DNA of 64,000 nucleotides from Rosa chinensis (Eukaryota > Streptophyta > Magnoliopsida > Rosales > Rosaceae). Below the pieces are notes generated by a model. That model saw only the letters and a program-made list of their open reading frames with translations, made no database searches and was not told where the DNA came from. The stretch is from contig NC_037092.1 of the NCBI RefSeq assembly GCF_002994745.2, positions 23,895,001-23,959,000 on the forward strand, read 5' to 3'. Below are positions 34,081 through 44,376 of this stretch, one piece after another. Each line of letters starts with the position of its first letter. The first letter of the stretch is position 1. Position numbers and translations under genes: made by a program.

Positions 34081-36114
34081 TCAATCAGGAGGAATCTCAA
34101 TCTCAGCTCTTTTGTCATCCAGCTCTTCCCACTCTTTCTCAAAAGACTCCTTTTGCTGCACCAAATTTTCCTGCACTTCAAGGTCAACACTAGTAGATGC
34201 ACATGATATATGTACTGTATATTGTACTGAAGCATTATCCTTCTCAACAACAGAAACGTCTTTGGATGGAAAATGTCCCAAGTTCCCCAATGGGAGGCCT
34301 TCAATAGCACCAACAAACGAAGTCTGACTAGATACCTCAGACAAAGGAATTTTAGAGTTGAAAGGATCCACATAATATGGATCACAATCATCCCCAACAG
34401 TGACATTGTGCTTCGTAGAGGAAAGTTTAAGATTACTACAGTTCATGCTTTCATTTTCTACACACACATTTGTGTCATCATTTGACTTAGAGGTGTACTC
34501 CACGCTGTCTCTGTATCCAATCTTAGTCACATCAGAGCTAACCTTTTCAGAATGGGAAACAAGAGGCTGTGCAACACCAAATACTACTTCTCTAGCACAA
34601 ATTTGAGCCTCTGCACTAGCTCCAGTATGTGGAGGAATCAAAATATTATTTTCAGCTATACAATTTGACTTTGGCTTCACAGATGCACAACCCCACAAAT
34701 TTTCCAACGAACCTCCAAAAGCAAAAGAGCTTTTATCATGCTGGACCTTCTTTTTGTTAGCAGGAAGAGGAGCAACTTTTTCTTTTTGCTTTGGTGCAGT
34801 ATTCTCATAGCTAGCAACCATTGCAATATATCCATTCCCTTGAGTAGAATTTTCTTGTGGTTTTCTATATTGATGGCTTGTGACCGAATGGCCCAGCTTC
34901 TTGCAAATTTGACACTCCATGTATGAGCTTGCTGCTAGATTCTGAGGTAGTGAATTTCTATGATGGCACTTGGAAGCAAAATGCCCAGGTTTATCACAGA
35001 TTTGGCACACAATATACCTATTAAAGACTTGATTCCGATTGTTGTTGTAGCATGATCTAGGTCTGTGATTGAAGCTTTTGTCATTGTTGCCATTGTTCAC
35101 AGTATAGGGAGCATTTGGTGTAGGTATTAGACCATATCCAGTAGCAAAACTTGTACCATTGGAGTATGCAGGTTGGTAGCTTGTATGTGTAGCTTTTGAG
35201 AAATCAGTGCTATTGGTCATAGTATTTGAAGGAGGCACAAATCCAAATTGAGTAGTTGCAGCAATAGGAGTGGCAGTGAAGTGATTCATGGTTGTCACAT
35301 TAGGCAATACAACAGATGAATGAGACATACCATTCATACTAGGCAACATAATAGATGGCACAGGACAACCATTCACATAAGGGTACAAGCTTTGATTCTG
35401 AGCAACTGTATTCATTCCAAACTGAAAATTCTGTGGTGTGTGATTAACCAAACCATTATGTGCAATCATAGCAGTCAAAGATGACAGTGATAATGCCTTG
35501 TTCTCTGATTCAATTTCAGCTTCAGCAGACAGTAATAAAGACCTCACTTCTTCCATATCTATATGACCCTTTCCCCTTATAATTTGCCTAGTATGTCCAT
35601 ACTCACAAGGGAGACCAGCAAGAACAAGAATTTTAACCTCTTGATCTAACATTTGAACTCCTGCAACTGCTAACTGATTTCTTATTGATTTGAAGCGTAA
35701 CAAATACTTTTCTATAGAATCAGATCCCTTTTGAATGTTGTGTAAGTTGGACTTCAATTTCATAATATGAAAATCAGAAATTGGTGCGTATCTTTGCCTA
35801 AGAGTAGTCCATACCTCCATTGAAGTCTGGCATCCAATCACTAGAGTAAGTGCATCAACAGAAAGTGTAGTTGTGATCATAGAAATCACAGAGCTGTCTT
35901 GCTCCAACCAACGCTCATAAAGCCCAGAATTATCTGAAGATAAAGTGCCAGCGTCTTCAATGCGAAACTGAGAAGGGCAAGGATAAGAACCATCAATGAA
36001 TTTGAGCAAACCATGGCCTCGAAGATGATGTTGCATCAGATATAACCAAGTTGGGTAATTGGTATCATCGAGACAAACAGAGACTGCATTACAGTATTGT
36101 GATGAAGACGCCAT
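34081..36114 (-). CDS. Copia-type Gag-like protein fused to captured host segments
   Basis: About 677 residues from the ATG at 36114. The N-terminal 250 residues match copia-type gag (UBN2/retrotran_gag): NYPTWLYLMQHHLRGHGLL, EVWTTLRQRYAP, LAVAGVQMLDQEV, ILVLAGLPCEYGHTR. A CX2CX4HX4C knuckle, CQICDKPGHFASKC, is followed by a degenerate one, CQICKKLGHSVTSH. At about 34585-34785 comes KEKVAPLPANKKKVQ through GASAEAQICARE, which is POLD3 with the 175-bp host intron 37085-37259 removed. The C-terminal tail VQQKESFEKEWEELDDKRAE resembles the coiled coil of plant CRWN/NMCP nuclear-lamina proteins, a probable second capture. The region between the two is acidic and unrecognised. The open frame extends further upstream without an ATG. 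Confidence 0.85.
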   Translation of the reverse strand: MASSSQYCNAVSVCLDDTNYPTWLYLMQHHLRGHGLLKFIDGSYPCPSQFRIEDAGTLSSDNSGLYERWLEQDSSVISMITTTLSVDALTLVIGCQTSMEVWTTLRQRYAPISDFHIMKLKSNLHNIQKGSDSIEKYLLRFKSIRNQLAVAGVQMLDQEVKILVLAGLPCEYGHTRQIIRGKGHIDMEEVRSLLLSAEAEIESENKALSLSSLTAMIAHNGLVNHTPQNFQFGMNTVAQNQSLYPYVNGCPVPSIMLPSMNGMSHSSVVLPNVTTMNHFTATPIAATTQFGFVPPSNTMTNSTDFSKATHTSYQPAYSNGTSFATGYGLIPTPNAPYTVNNGNNDKSFNHRPRSCYNNNRNQVFNRYIVCQICDKPGHFASKCHHRNSLPQNLAASSYMECQICKKLGHSVTSHQYRKPQENSTQGNGYIAMVASYENTAPKQKEKVAPLPANKKKVQHDKSSFAFGGSLENLWGCASVKPKSNCIAENNILIPPHTGASAEAQICAREVVFGVAQPLVSHSEKVSSDVTKIGYRDSVEYTSKSNDDTNVCVENESMNCSNLKLSSTKHNVTVGDDCDPYYVDPFNSKIPLSEVSSQTSFVGAIEGLPLGNLGHFPSKDVSVVEKDNASVQYTVHISCASTSVDLEVQENLVQQKESFEKEWEELDDKRAEIEIPPD

Positions 36115-36420
36115 TGTAGATCTTGATGCAAATAGGTACAAGATTGAATCTTGAGACAGTATCGACTTGAATCTTCGAACGAGCTTCGTGAAAAGTAAGG
36201 AACTGAGAAATTGAGAATGAACAACTACAAATCTACTAGAACCTTGAGATTTCTTCACTGGTAATTATACAAATCTTGCTTTCTTTGTGATTTTGCTTCG
36301 CAATTGTACAGGAATTTGGTATTTGATTTGGTAATTGTACAAATCTGAATCAATCTAGGGTTTTAATGGATGAAATTGCAGCGGAAGAGGATAGAGTGAG
36401 CAATGGTCAGGCCGCCATGA

Positions 36421-36432
36421 GCTCTGATACCA
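36421..36432 (-). promoter_or_regulatory. Primer-binding site (initiator Met-tRNA)
   Basis: TGGTATCAGAGC on the minus strand, abutting the 5' LTR at 36433 with no spacer. This is the usual primer site of plant Ty1/copia elements. Confidence 0.9.
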
Positions 36433-36690
36433 TGCTAAAAATCAAGGTTATGATGATGAAAGCTTGAAGGTAAAGCAACAATGGTGAACGAAACCCTAAG
36501 CTAGAGGAAGAAGACGAAGAACAGAGAGATAAAAGAGAGGCTACTGGTATTGTGGTATTTTTCCTCTGTAATTGTACAATTGCTAACTTGTATCAAATGA
36601 AGAAACCAAGGCTTTTATACTAAACAGCTACTGCAACAGATTTCACCAAGTCTCCGGATGCTTGACACGTAAGTGGTCTTCATCTTAACA
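36433..36690 (-). repeat. 5' LTR of the POLD3-inserted element
   Basis: 258 bp, TG...CA. It is followed on the right by the target duplication GAGGG and then by the remainder of the POLD3 exon. Confidence 0.93.
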
Positions 36691-37150
36691 GAGGGAACAC
36701 CATTGAGCACTGCAGGTCCACAACTGAAGACCAAATTAGCTTCAGAGCCATCAAAAATTAATTTAGCTCATCAAGATAGTGTGATTTTAAAACAGCAACA
36801 GAATAAAGGAGAACAATCTAGTCCGAAAGTTGGTTTGCCGGCTCCCAATGTGGTAAACGATGTCAAAAGTGAAAGCAATGGCATAGGAGTTACTCATCAG
36901 CCTAACAAACATCCTGCAGACAAAGAGAAAGTTGCTCCTCTTCCTGCTAACAAAAAGAAGGTCCAGAGTGATAAAAGCTCTTCTGCTTCTGGAGGTTCAT
37001 TGGCAAATTTGTGGGGTCGTGCATCTGTGAAATCCAAGTCAAATTCTACAGCCGAAAATAGTAATTTGATTCCTACGCATACTGGTAGGTTTCACTAGTT
37101 TACCAAGTTTTAATATTTCATTCTTTTATCTTCTTTAACATTGATAGAAG

Positions 37151-37187
<37 letters not shown>
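37151..37187. repeat. (CT)n microsatellite in a POLD3 intron
   Basis: About 18 CT units between exon ends 37084 and 37260. Confidence 0.9.
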
Positions 37188-37189
<2 letters not shown>

Positions 37190-39354
37190 TATTCTTTTGT
37201 AAGATGCTCACGATTTGTAGCACTAGCTAAGTTACTTCTTTATATCCTTCCTTCTTCAGGAGCAAGTGCAGAGGCTCAAATTTGTGCTAGAGAAGCAGAA
37301 CCTGGTGTCATCAGCGACGATGATGATCAAGATGTTAATTTTAAGAGAGCTTCCGGTTCTGAAGTCACTAGGAAACGGAGGGTTGTCTTTGATTTCTCCG
37401 ATGAAGACGAATGTGAAGATGCAGTCAATTTAGCATCACCAGAGTATCCAAAAGGAAAATCATGTCAAGAGCTCAAAGAAAGTAGCAAAACTTTGGTTCC
37501 ACTTAAAACCAATTTGAACTTTGACGAGCAGGTAGAAGATAAACCAGAGGTCAAGGAAGAGATATCAGTTGACGGAAAATCTGACCCACCTTGCAGAGAA
37601 GATTCTACTGTTGTCAGCAAGGAAAGTAATTCTGGGATTATCCTGACAGAGAAAACAGACAGATCTGTTCCTGAAAAAGATGTGAACAAAATGGATAAGC
37701 TGGCCACTGCTGCTAAAACACAGATAGATGCTGGGATTATCCTAACTGAGAAAAAACGTAACTCTGTGCCTGAAAAAGATGTGAACAAAATGGATAAACT
37801 GACCAACGGTGCATCAAGATCTCCGCAAAGAAGAAAATTTTTGAAGACGCGGATTGATGAACGTGGAAGAGAAGGTATTCCCTGCTTTCTATGCCTCAGT
37901 TTTCATAGAGTCCTGCTTGTAGAATGTCAGTTTGCATCTTAGCATATATTCTCTGCTGCAAATGGCTTGCGGTTATTCAACAAAATATAATAAATTAAGA
38001 TGGACTCATTAGTAACTGCTTACAAGCAATCTATTCTATAAACATTCCCACTCATATCTCTGATACGGCTGGTTCTAGTTTCTTTTCTTACTGCAACTGT
38101 TTAATGTCAATATATCATATGTGATTTATATTTCTGAAATTTATCCTGAATAAATATGTTGTAGCAAGGTGAGCTAATAAATTTTTTTTTTTTTTGTTGT
38201 AGAAGAAATCACATGTCCATCTAAATTTTATTTTTCATTTGTTGTTCCAACGTAATTTATACAGTAACTGAGGTAATATGGGAGGGCAAGGAGACAGAAG
38301 CAAAGAAAGCTGACAGCAGTGCAACCATGAAAGCTGACAGCAGTACAACAAAGAAAGCTGATAATACAGTTACCAGTGTTACGAACAGGTTAATTTATAT
38401 CTTGCTATTATTTTATCCATTCAGTTCTTGATCTAAGATGATTGTAGCAAAAGATCATTTGTGTTTTTTCGTTTTTACTTTCTATTCCTCTTAATGTCAT
38501 ACAAATATGAGTCCATAGGATTTAAGTGAAACATTAAGCCAAAAGATGTCACATCATATTTAACTATACCAATTCTGCATTTATGGGTTGAAACAAATGT
38601 AGTCAAGATCGTTGGCACAATTGAGAGAGGCCTTAAACTGATAGAATATTGAAATTTTATGTTACCCACGACAGACTTAGACAAACATGTAGTTCAGAAG
38701 CTAATCAATATGAGTCTAGCCTTTGTGTACTTCTAGTAGTGTAAATAGTAACCAAGGCATTTGTTTGGTTTATTTGATGTGTTCGTTATTTTTTTTATTC
38801 CCAAAAGCTTCATTTGATTAAATTTTTCTAGCTGAAGTTGGAGCTTTTCCCTGGTGACTGAACTCTAAATGTTGGTTTTATTAATCCAGGCCTGCCGCAG
38901 CTCAGAAGTCAGTGGCGAACACTGGGCCGAAAAATCAAACTGCCAAAGCAGGAGGCAAGAAAGCAGTAAACAAGGATCCTAAGCAAGGAAATATTCTTTC
39001 ATTCTTCAAGAAGGTCTAAGGCGTTTTTCAAATATCCTTGCAGGGGAACTCTCTGATATAATGCTTCTTACAAAATCAAGGTTCCTTCGGGCAATGAAGG
39101 TTTTTGAGTTGCTTAAATCTTTGCTTTGCCTTGTGTCTGGAGGGGAGTCGCAGAATTCGGGTTTAGGGTACATTGCTCTTACATCTTGTTATTTTCAGAT
39201 GATGGAGACTGGAGAGTGTTTGCTTTTCTTCTCTGCTGTTAGTTTAAGCCTTTAAGGCTCCAAATGTAAATGGATATAACGGTTCCGTCGTGTCTGGTTG
39301 CTCCTATACTGTTTCATTCTTAAATTTGTGCTGTCGATTATTTAGCGTACTTTT

Positions 39355-39391
39355 GGAGCTATGGATGCTATGGTTTAGCATCCATAGCTCC
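39355..39391. other. Perfect 16-bp inverted repeat (hairpin)
   Basis: ggagctatggatgcta, a 5-base loop (tggtt), and tagcatccatagctcc. It lies about 340 bp past the POLD3 stop. It could be a structured 3' feature or a tiny foldback remnant. It is not followed by a T-run. Confidence 0.7.
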
Positions 39392-40000
39392 ATTTAGATA
39401 ACATAATTACTTGAAGGTTTAGTACCCACGAAGTACTTTAGCAAGACAACTCAGGTTGCTAAACATGGCGTCAAATGAAAGGCTACTCGTCGAACATAAG
39501 CTAAAAAATGGGGAACCCTCTATCACTTGGGCAAATTCAACCACCATCCAAGTAAACTCTGAAAAAAAAAAAAAAAATTTTAATTCGTAATGTCTTCTTT
39601 TTCTGGTAGAAACTTGAAAGAGGAACCCATAGTCCCATGCCCAAACGACTTGATCATAATCCCAAAAACTGGGATTTTCCCTATGTTCATTAATACCAGA
39701 ACTGCGTAATCCCCGAGACTAGGGAAGCCACTTTTGTAAACTAGCCGTTGCTTATATAGTGAGGTCAAATTACATGATTTCCTCTCCTCCCAAGCTCTAT
39801 AACGGTTAGTTCGAGGGTTAACAGTGTCATTTGACCCCAAAACTTTCTGTACAAATACTCTACCCATTCCTTGAATTTTCCTCTCGTCTCCTTTCTCACA
39901 CAACTCTCTCCCTTCCTTTGCAACTCTTTCAAGTAACTACAAGTTTATCGCTCTCTCTTCGAAGCTTTGTGAGGTATTTTCTTCATTTTTGCTTGAGAAT

Positions 40001-41780
40001 ATGGATGATACTGAAATCAGAAACAGCGTGGATGATGTTGAAATGAATGAGTCTGATAATGAATGTGTTGGCCAAGAAAGTCGTATTGGAAGTTCTTATA
40101 TGCCAACTTTTCAATACTCTCAGCAGAAAATGAGACAAGGTTTGACCAAGTACATTTCTTCAAGTGGGCAAGTTTATTCTTCTGCTCAACATGCTAGATT
40201 TGAAAAGTTTATTCAAGAATATGTTCAGTCTGAGTATTCTAGTCTTTGCCTGCACACTATCAAAAGTGATTCTCTGAACTACTTCAATGATATGAAAAGA
40301 GCACTGGTATCCGAGCTTTCTGGTTTCAATGGTACGTTTTCTTTCAGTACTAATTTCTGGAGTAGTGCCGATGAACAACTTGTGTTTCTGCACATTATAT
40401 TGACTCTGCTTGGATGTTGCAAAGGAGAATCATTGCTTTTCGTATGCTCGAATATCCTCATAGTGATACTGTTATATTTCAGAGCATAATGGATATATTT
40501 AGGGAATATATGATTGATGATAAGGTCTTCAACATTACTTTTGATGATGTTACTGGGAGTGATGCCATCATTGACATGTTTAAAAACACTTTGCAACCTC
40601 CTTGTGGAGGTCAATTTTCTTATATGAGATGTTTATGCCATATGGTCAATTCAATGGTGCAAGAAGGCTTGAAATTGATGGAAGCTCATATAGAGAAAAT
40701 TAGGGGTGCTATTCTTTACATTGCTTCCTCTTCTGCTAGGCAACAAGAATTTTCTGCTTTATGTGAGTCTCGAGGTCTGAAATATAGAGAGCTGAAACCT
40801 GATTTCAAGGATCATTGGAACTCTACTTTTCTCATGTTAGCATCTTGTGTCAACTACAATGCTGCAATCAGTGAACTTTACAATGGCAAACATGATGGTA
40901 GCAATCTTTTATGTGAAAGTGATTGGGAAATTAGTTTTCTTTTTATGAACTTTCTAAAAGTATTTTGCTCCGTGGCACTCTCAAATTCGAAGGTTTATTT
41001 GCCCACATCTTCTGGTGGTCTTTTTATTTTGAGATATATTAGCAAGTGTTTTATTGACAAACACAGAGGTCATTCAATTCCAGAATTTACAGCAGTTTAT
41101 GAAAAAATGGAGTCGAAATTCAAAAGTTATTGCGAGTGCATGTTACCCAGTTACTGTTTAGCTGCAGCAATGGACCCTAGATTCAACGGACAGGGTCTAG
41201 ATTTCTTAGTTAAAGACATTTCTGAATACTTGAGCATGCCATTGTTGAATATGGATACAAAAGCTATTGAATCTAGGTTACATGATCTCTACAAAGTTAT
41301 GAATCCAAATTTGCAGAAAAAGAAAAACCCACCTCTGATCGAATCCCAAAACGAAAGAGATTTGATGACGGTGATGAAAGTGCTGTCGAAAAGTTTCTAG
41401 AATGGAGGAGACAGAAGGAAATAAAGACCTATGGGCCAACTGAGCTTCATAAATACTTGGGAGTTAACTATACAGCCTATATGACCAATGAAGAGTTTCA
41501 GAATTTTGATGTTTTAGCTTGGTGGAAAGACAATGCACTGTCATTTCCTGTGCTTTCAAAAATGGCATGTGAGCTACTAACGGTTTCGGTGTCTGCAATA
41601 GCACCGGAGTTTGTGTTCAGTAGTACTTCAGGTAACCAGGTCCTGGACTATAAGAGGAGTATGGAACCTTCAGAAATGTTGGACTGCCTTTTCTGCATGA
41701 AGGATTGGGAAGATGCACGACTTCGAGCTCAGAACTGGACGGATGATGATATGGTCGAGTACTATGCAGATTCAGAGTAG
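40001..41780 (+). pseudogene. hAT (RICESLEEPER-like) transposase relic
   Basis: Three frames together give a near-complete transposase body. 40001 onward reads SQQKMRQGLTKYISSSGQVY and NDMKRALVSELSGFNGTFSF. After a frame change near 40390, HYIDSAWMLQRRIIAF, FNITFDDVTGSDAIIDMF and RQQEFSALCESRGLKYREL follow. After a second change near 41335, ESAVEKFLEWRRQKEIKTYG leads into the C-terminal dimerisation (hATC) block FPVLSKMACELLTVSVSAIA and MLDCLFCMKDWEDARLR. The zinc-finger BED domain expected at the N terminus is absent, and the hATC motif is degenerate (APEFVFSS where SExxFS is usual). The two frameshifts make it inactive. No terminal repeats could be paired. A CT-rich leader precedes the ATG. 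Confidence 0.85.
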
Positions 41781-41875
41781 TGTTGATTAATGGATGAAGG
41801 ATTGGGAAGATACATGAGACTGAGCTCAGAACTGGACCAATGATGATATGGTCAGACTAGTTTGCAGATTCAGAT
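41696..41875 (+). repeat. Tandem duplication of the transposase 3' end
   Basis: The stretch atgaaggattgggaagat... through gcagattcaga at 41696-41778 is repeated with several changes at about 41793-41873, just past the stop codon. Confidence 0.75.
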
Positions 41876-42066
41876 AGAAGCATTGATAAGCATCAGCCAA
41901 TTTTAATTTATAAGATATGAGCAATGTGTTATGCCAAAGCAATATCCTCGGACTGATGCAATGAAGAAGCAGAGACATGAAAGTTAATGGCCACCGATCA
42001 GCTTTCTGAAGATCACAAAGTAATCAATATCTCTATTTTATTCTCATAAACATGGTATTTTACTAC

Positions 42067-42290
42067 TTGCCTGTACTTCTCTTTTCTATATAGTAAATCT
42101 AGGGGCTATTTGTAATCAGAACTAGTTGTACCAATTTGAAGCAGTAAAAGAAGCAGACATTGTATTGTACCACTATCTTGCCTGTACTTCTCTTCTCTAT
42201 ATAGTAACTCTACGAGCTCTTTATTGATTACAAGTTTGGCCAATTTCAAGCAGTAAAAGAAACAAACTTCGAATAGAAAGACCATAAGAC
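42067..42290. repeat. Two-copy ~110-bp tandem repeat
   Basis: cttgcctgtacttctctt...ctatatagtaa...tttcaagcagtaaaagaa occurs at about 42067 and 42177 with moderate divergence. The DNA between the hAT relic and the copia relic shows no gene. Confidence 0.7.
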
Positions 42291-42552
42291 AGTGACATAA
42301 CCTTCTTTTTAGTAGTAGGAGAGTAGGAATCAGTGAGATGGTGATAAACCCAAACTGTTGCAATCATGTCCAGCTAACCAAAGAAACTTACAGCAAACTA
42401 AGAAGATCAAAGTGAATGGCATAAGTGGAAGATCAAACTTACACCAACATAGAGAAATTTGACCTAAATGGAAAGATGCGATCCATATTAAGTTGGATTC
42501 TCTAACGAAGGAGAAGGTTTTTGAGCCAGTGATGCCAACACCTCCTAACATA

Positions 42553-44376
42553 AAACCTATTGACTAATGGGTCTTCGTTAAAAAGCGTGATGAGAAAAAA
42601 AGATGGCAATCTCGCCTTATGGGGCAAGGTTTCTCACAAAACGCCCTGAAATCGACTACGATGAGACATATTCTCTCGTAATGGATGTCATTGCACTCCA
42701 CTACCTTGTCAGTTTGATAGTTTTCAAATAACTGAACATGCAGCTTACAAATGTGGTCAGCACGTACCTTTATGGGGATCTAGATACGGAATATACATGA
42801 AGGTTCATGGTGGACTTCATTTACCCAAGTCAAGTGGTTCTTGACCTTGGAGCGCGTTTGCAATAAGGTTGAAACGCTCACTAAAGTGACTACTTGATTG
42901 GGAAGGGATATGCCCGCGCGTTTTCATAACAAGTTTCAGATTCTATCGCGGTTCATGTTGGATATGGTCTTCATTAGAAGCCCGTAAAGAGTTAAGGGAA
43001 ACCGCTGAATACTTGAAATTTGAGTTTGAGATGAAGGATTTTAGGAGAACATGATTATGTCTCGGTTTGGAACTTGAGCATCGTGTTGATAGATGCTTAG
43101 GCATTTTAACAAGGTCAAGCCTTCAAGCACCCCTATGATCGTCCGTAGTCTTGATCTTGAAAAGGATTTTCTTCGTTCAAAGGATGATGACGAAAATGTG
43201 CTAAAGGCAAGAGTGCCTTACTTGAGTACAATAGGCGCATTATTGTACTTAGCTCAATGCACAAGACCGGACATCTCATTTGCCATGAACTTGTTAGCTA
43301 AGGTATACCTCTGCGCCAACGCGACGCCATTGGATTGGTGTAAAAGATATCTTTCGATACTAGAGATGTACGACTGATATGAGCTTGTTTTATCCCTATA
43401 GAGAGATGATGGATTCGGACACATCACACACCAGGAACGCCGCCAACACTGGCCTGCGTCCTCTATCCTCATCCCAAAACAACATGTGTTTTGAAAGGTT
43501 TTGCTGATGTTGGGTATCTCTCTGACCCACACAAAAGTCTTCCCAAACTGGTTAAGTGTTCACGATGGGTAAAGACCGTGATATCTTGGAGGTCTACAGA
43601 AATAGACCCTAGTCGCTATATCTTCGAACAATGCAGAGATTATTGCTCTTCACAAAGTGGTTCGTGAATGTATATGGATTGGATCCATAATTACGCATGT
43701 TCGAACAATTGTGGTTTGAAGTCTACCACAGATGAGCCTACGAGCATATAGGATAATGTTGCTTGTTTTGAACAAATGAAGTAAGGCTACATCAAAAGCG
43801 ACATCACCAAGGATAATCAGCAACAACAAACTCTCCTCAAGATCAAAGTGAACTAGGTTCAATCTGAAGACAGTGTGGCAGACTTTCTCATTAAGTCATT
43901 GCCTTAATTCCACTTTCGAGAAACATGTTGGTAGCATCGTTTGTGGAAGTTATCCGAACTCCCATGACCGTTGTCATCAGGGAGAGATGTCTACATGTAT
44001 GGTCTCGAAACGTGAAGGGTGTGTTGTGCTCTTTTCCCCCTTCGATCGAGGTTATTTTTGTCCCACTGGGTTTTTGTTACTTGACAAGATTTTTAGCGAA
44101 GCAACGAGAGAAACACCACGTTTGGGTGACACAAGGGGGAGTGTTCAAGTAAATCCATAACATGTGTCTGACCCAAACTTGAGGTTACTTGCTCTAGTTG
44201 AAATATGGTTTATATTTGAGATATTCTCGAAGAATCTTAAGAGATATTCAATCAATGTACGATTATGTTTCTATGTACAACTCTATCTCTATGTTTGTAA
44301 TCCTCTATATAAAGAGGTCCCTATTATCAATGAAAGTACGACTGAATTCTCTCATAATTTCAGTTTTCCTTAAACA
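42553..44376 (+). mobile_element. 5'-truncated Ty1/copia relic (reverse transcriptase, RNase H, 3' LTR)
   Basis: Broken frames encode WVFVKKRDEKKRWQSRL, GQGFSQ, IDYDETYSLVMDVIALHYLV and YLYGDLDTEIYMKV from reverse transcriptase. The 43093-43377 frame gives TPMIVRSLDLEKDFLRSKDD and LSTIGALLYLAQCTRPDISF, and the segment near 43860-43960 gives VADFLIKSLP and STFEKHVGSIV, from RNase H and its tail. A purine tract (caagggggag) precedes a probable 3' LTR at 44142-44376 (tgttcaagt...ccttaaaca, with a TATA-like tatataaag). Stops and frameshifts are frequent, and gag, protease, integrase and the 5' LTR are missing. Confidence 0.85.

Larger units (their letters stand above)
33694..36690 (-). mobile_element. 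Non-autonomous Ty1/copia-type LTR retroelement with captured host sequence
   Basis: Two 258-bp LTRs (TG...CA) bound the element, with 5-bp target duplications GAGGG at 33689-33693 and 36691-36695. A primer-binding site matching initiator Met-tRNA abuts the 5' LTR (right side) and a polypurine tract abuts the 3' LTR (left side), so the element is on the minus strand. It encodes one gag-like ORF and no protease, integrase or reverse transcriptase, so it needs a partner element to move. The ORF contains a POLD3-derived piece without its intron, and the element sits in a POLD3 coding exon. I saw no difference between the LTRs, so the insertion is very recent. Confidence 0.93.
33652..39019 (+). 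pseudogene. POLD3: DNA polymerase delta subunit 3, 3' half only and interrupted by an LTR element
   Basis: Exons: 33652-33693 continued at 36696-37084 (one exon split by the insertion), 37260-37874, 38265-38388, 38890-39019. Phases join throughout once the insertion is ignored. The first exon reads FCGILNSFVLRNVEG, then TPLSTAGPQLK beyond the insertion. Later exons encode a long acidic, Lys-rich region and the final QGNILSFFKKV, a PCNA-interacting (PIP) motif. POLD3 is the Pol32-like accessory subunit that tethers polymerase delta to PCNA. Exons for the N-terminal POLD1/2-binding part are not in the window. Reading into the LTR meets a stop after about 17 codons. The exon downstream of 37260 encodes two ~36-residue repeats around GIILTEK and VPEKDVNKMDKL. 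Transcription from an intact allele or another locus is possible; this copy looks disabled. Confidence 0.85.

Noticed and set aside
33694..36690. Element as an alternative exon of POLD3
   Set aside because: It has LTRs, primer-binding site, polypurine tract and target duplication, is in opposite orientation, and introduces a stop within about 17 codons.
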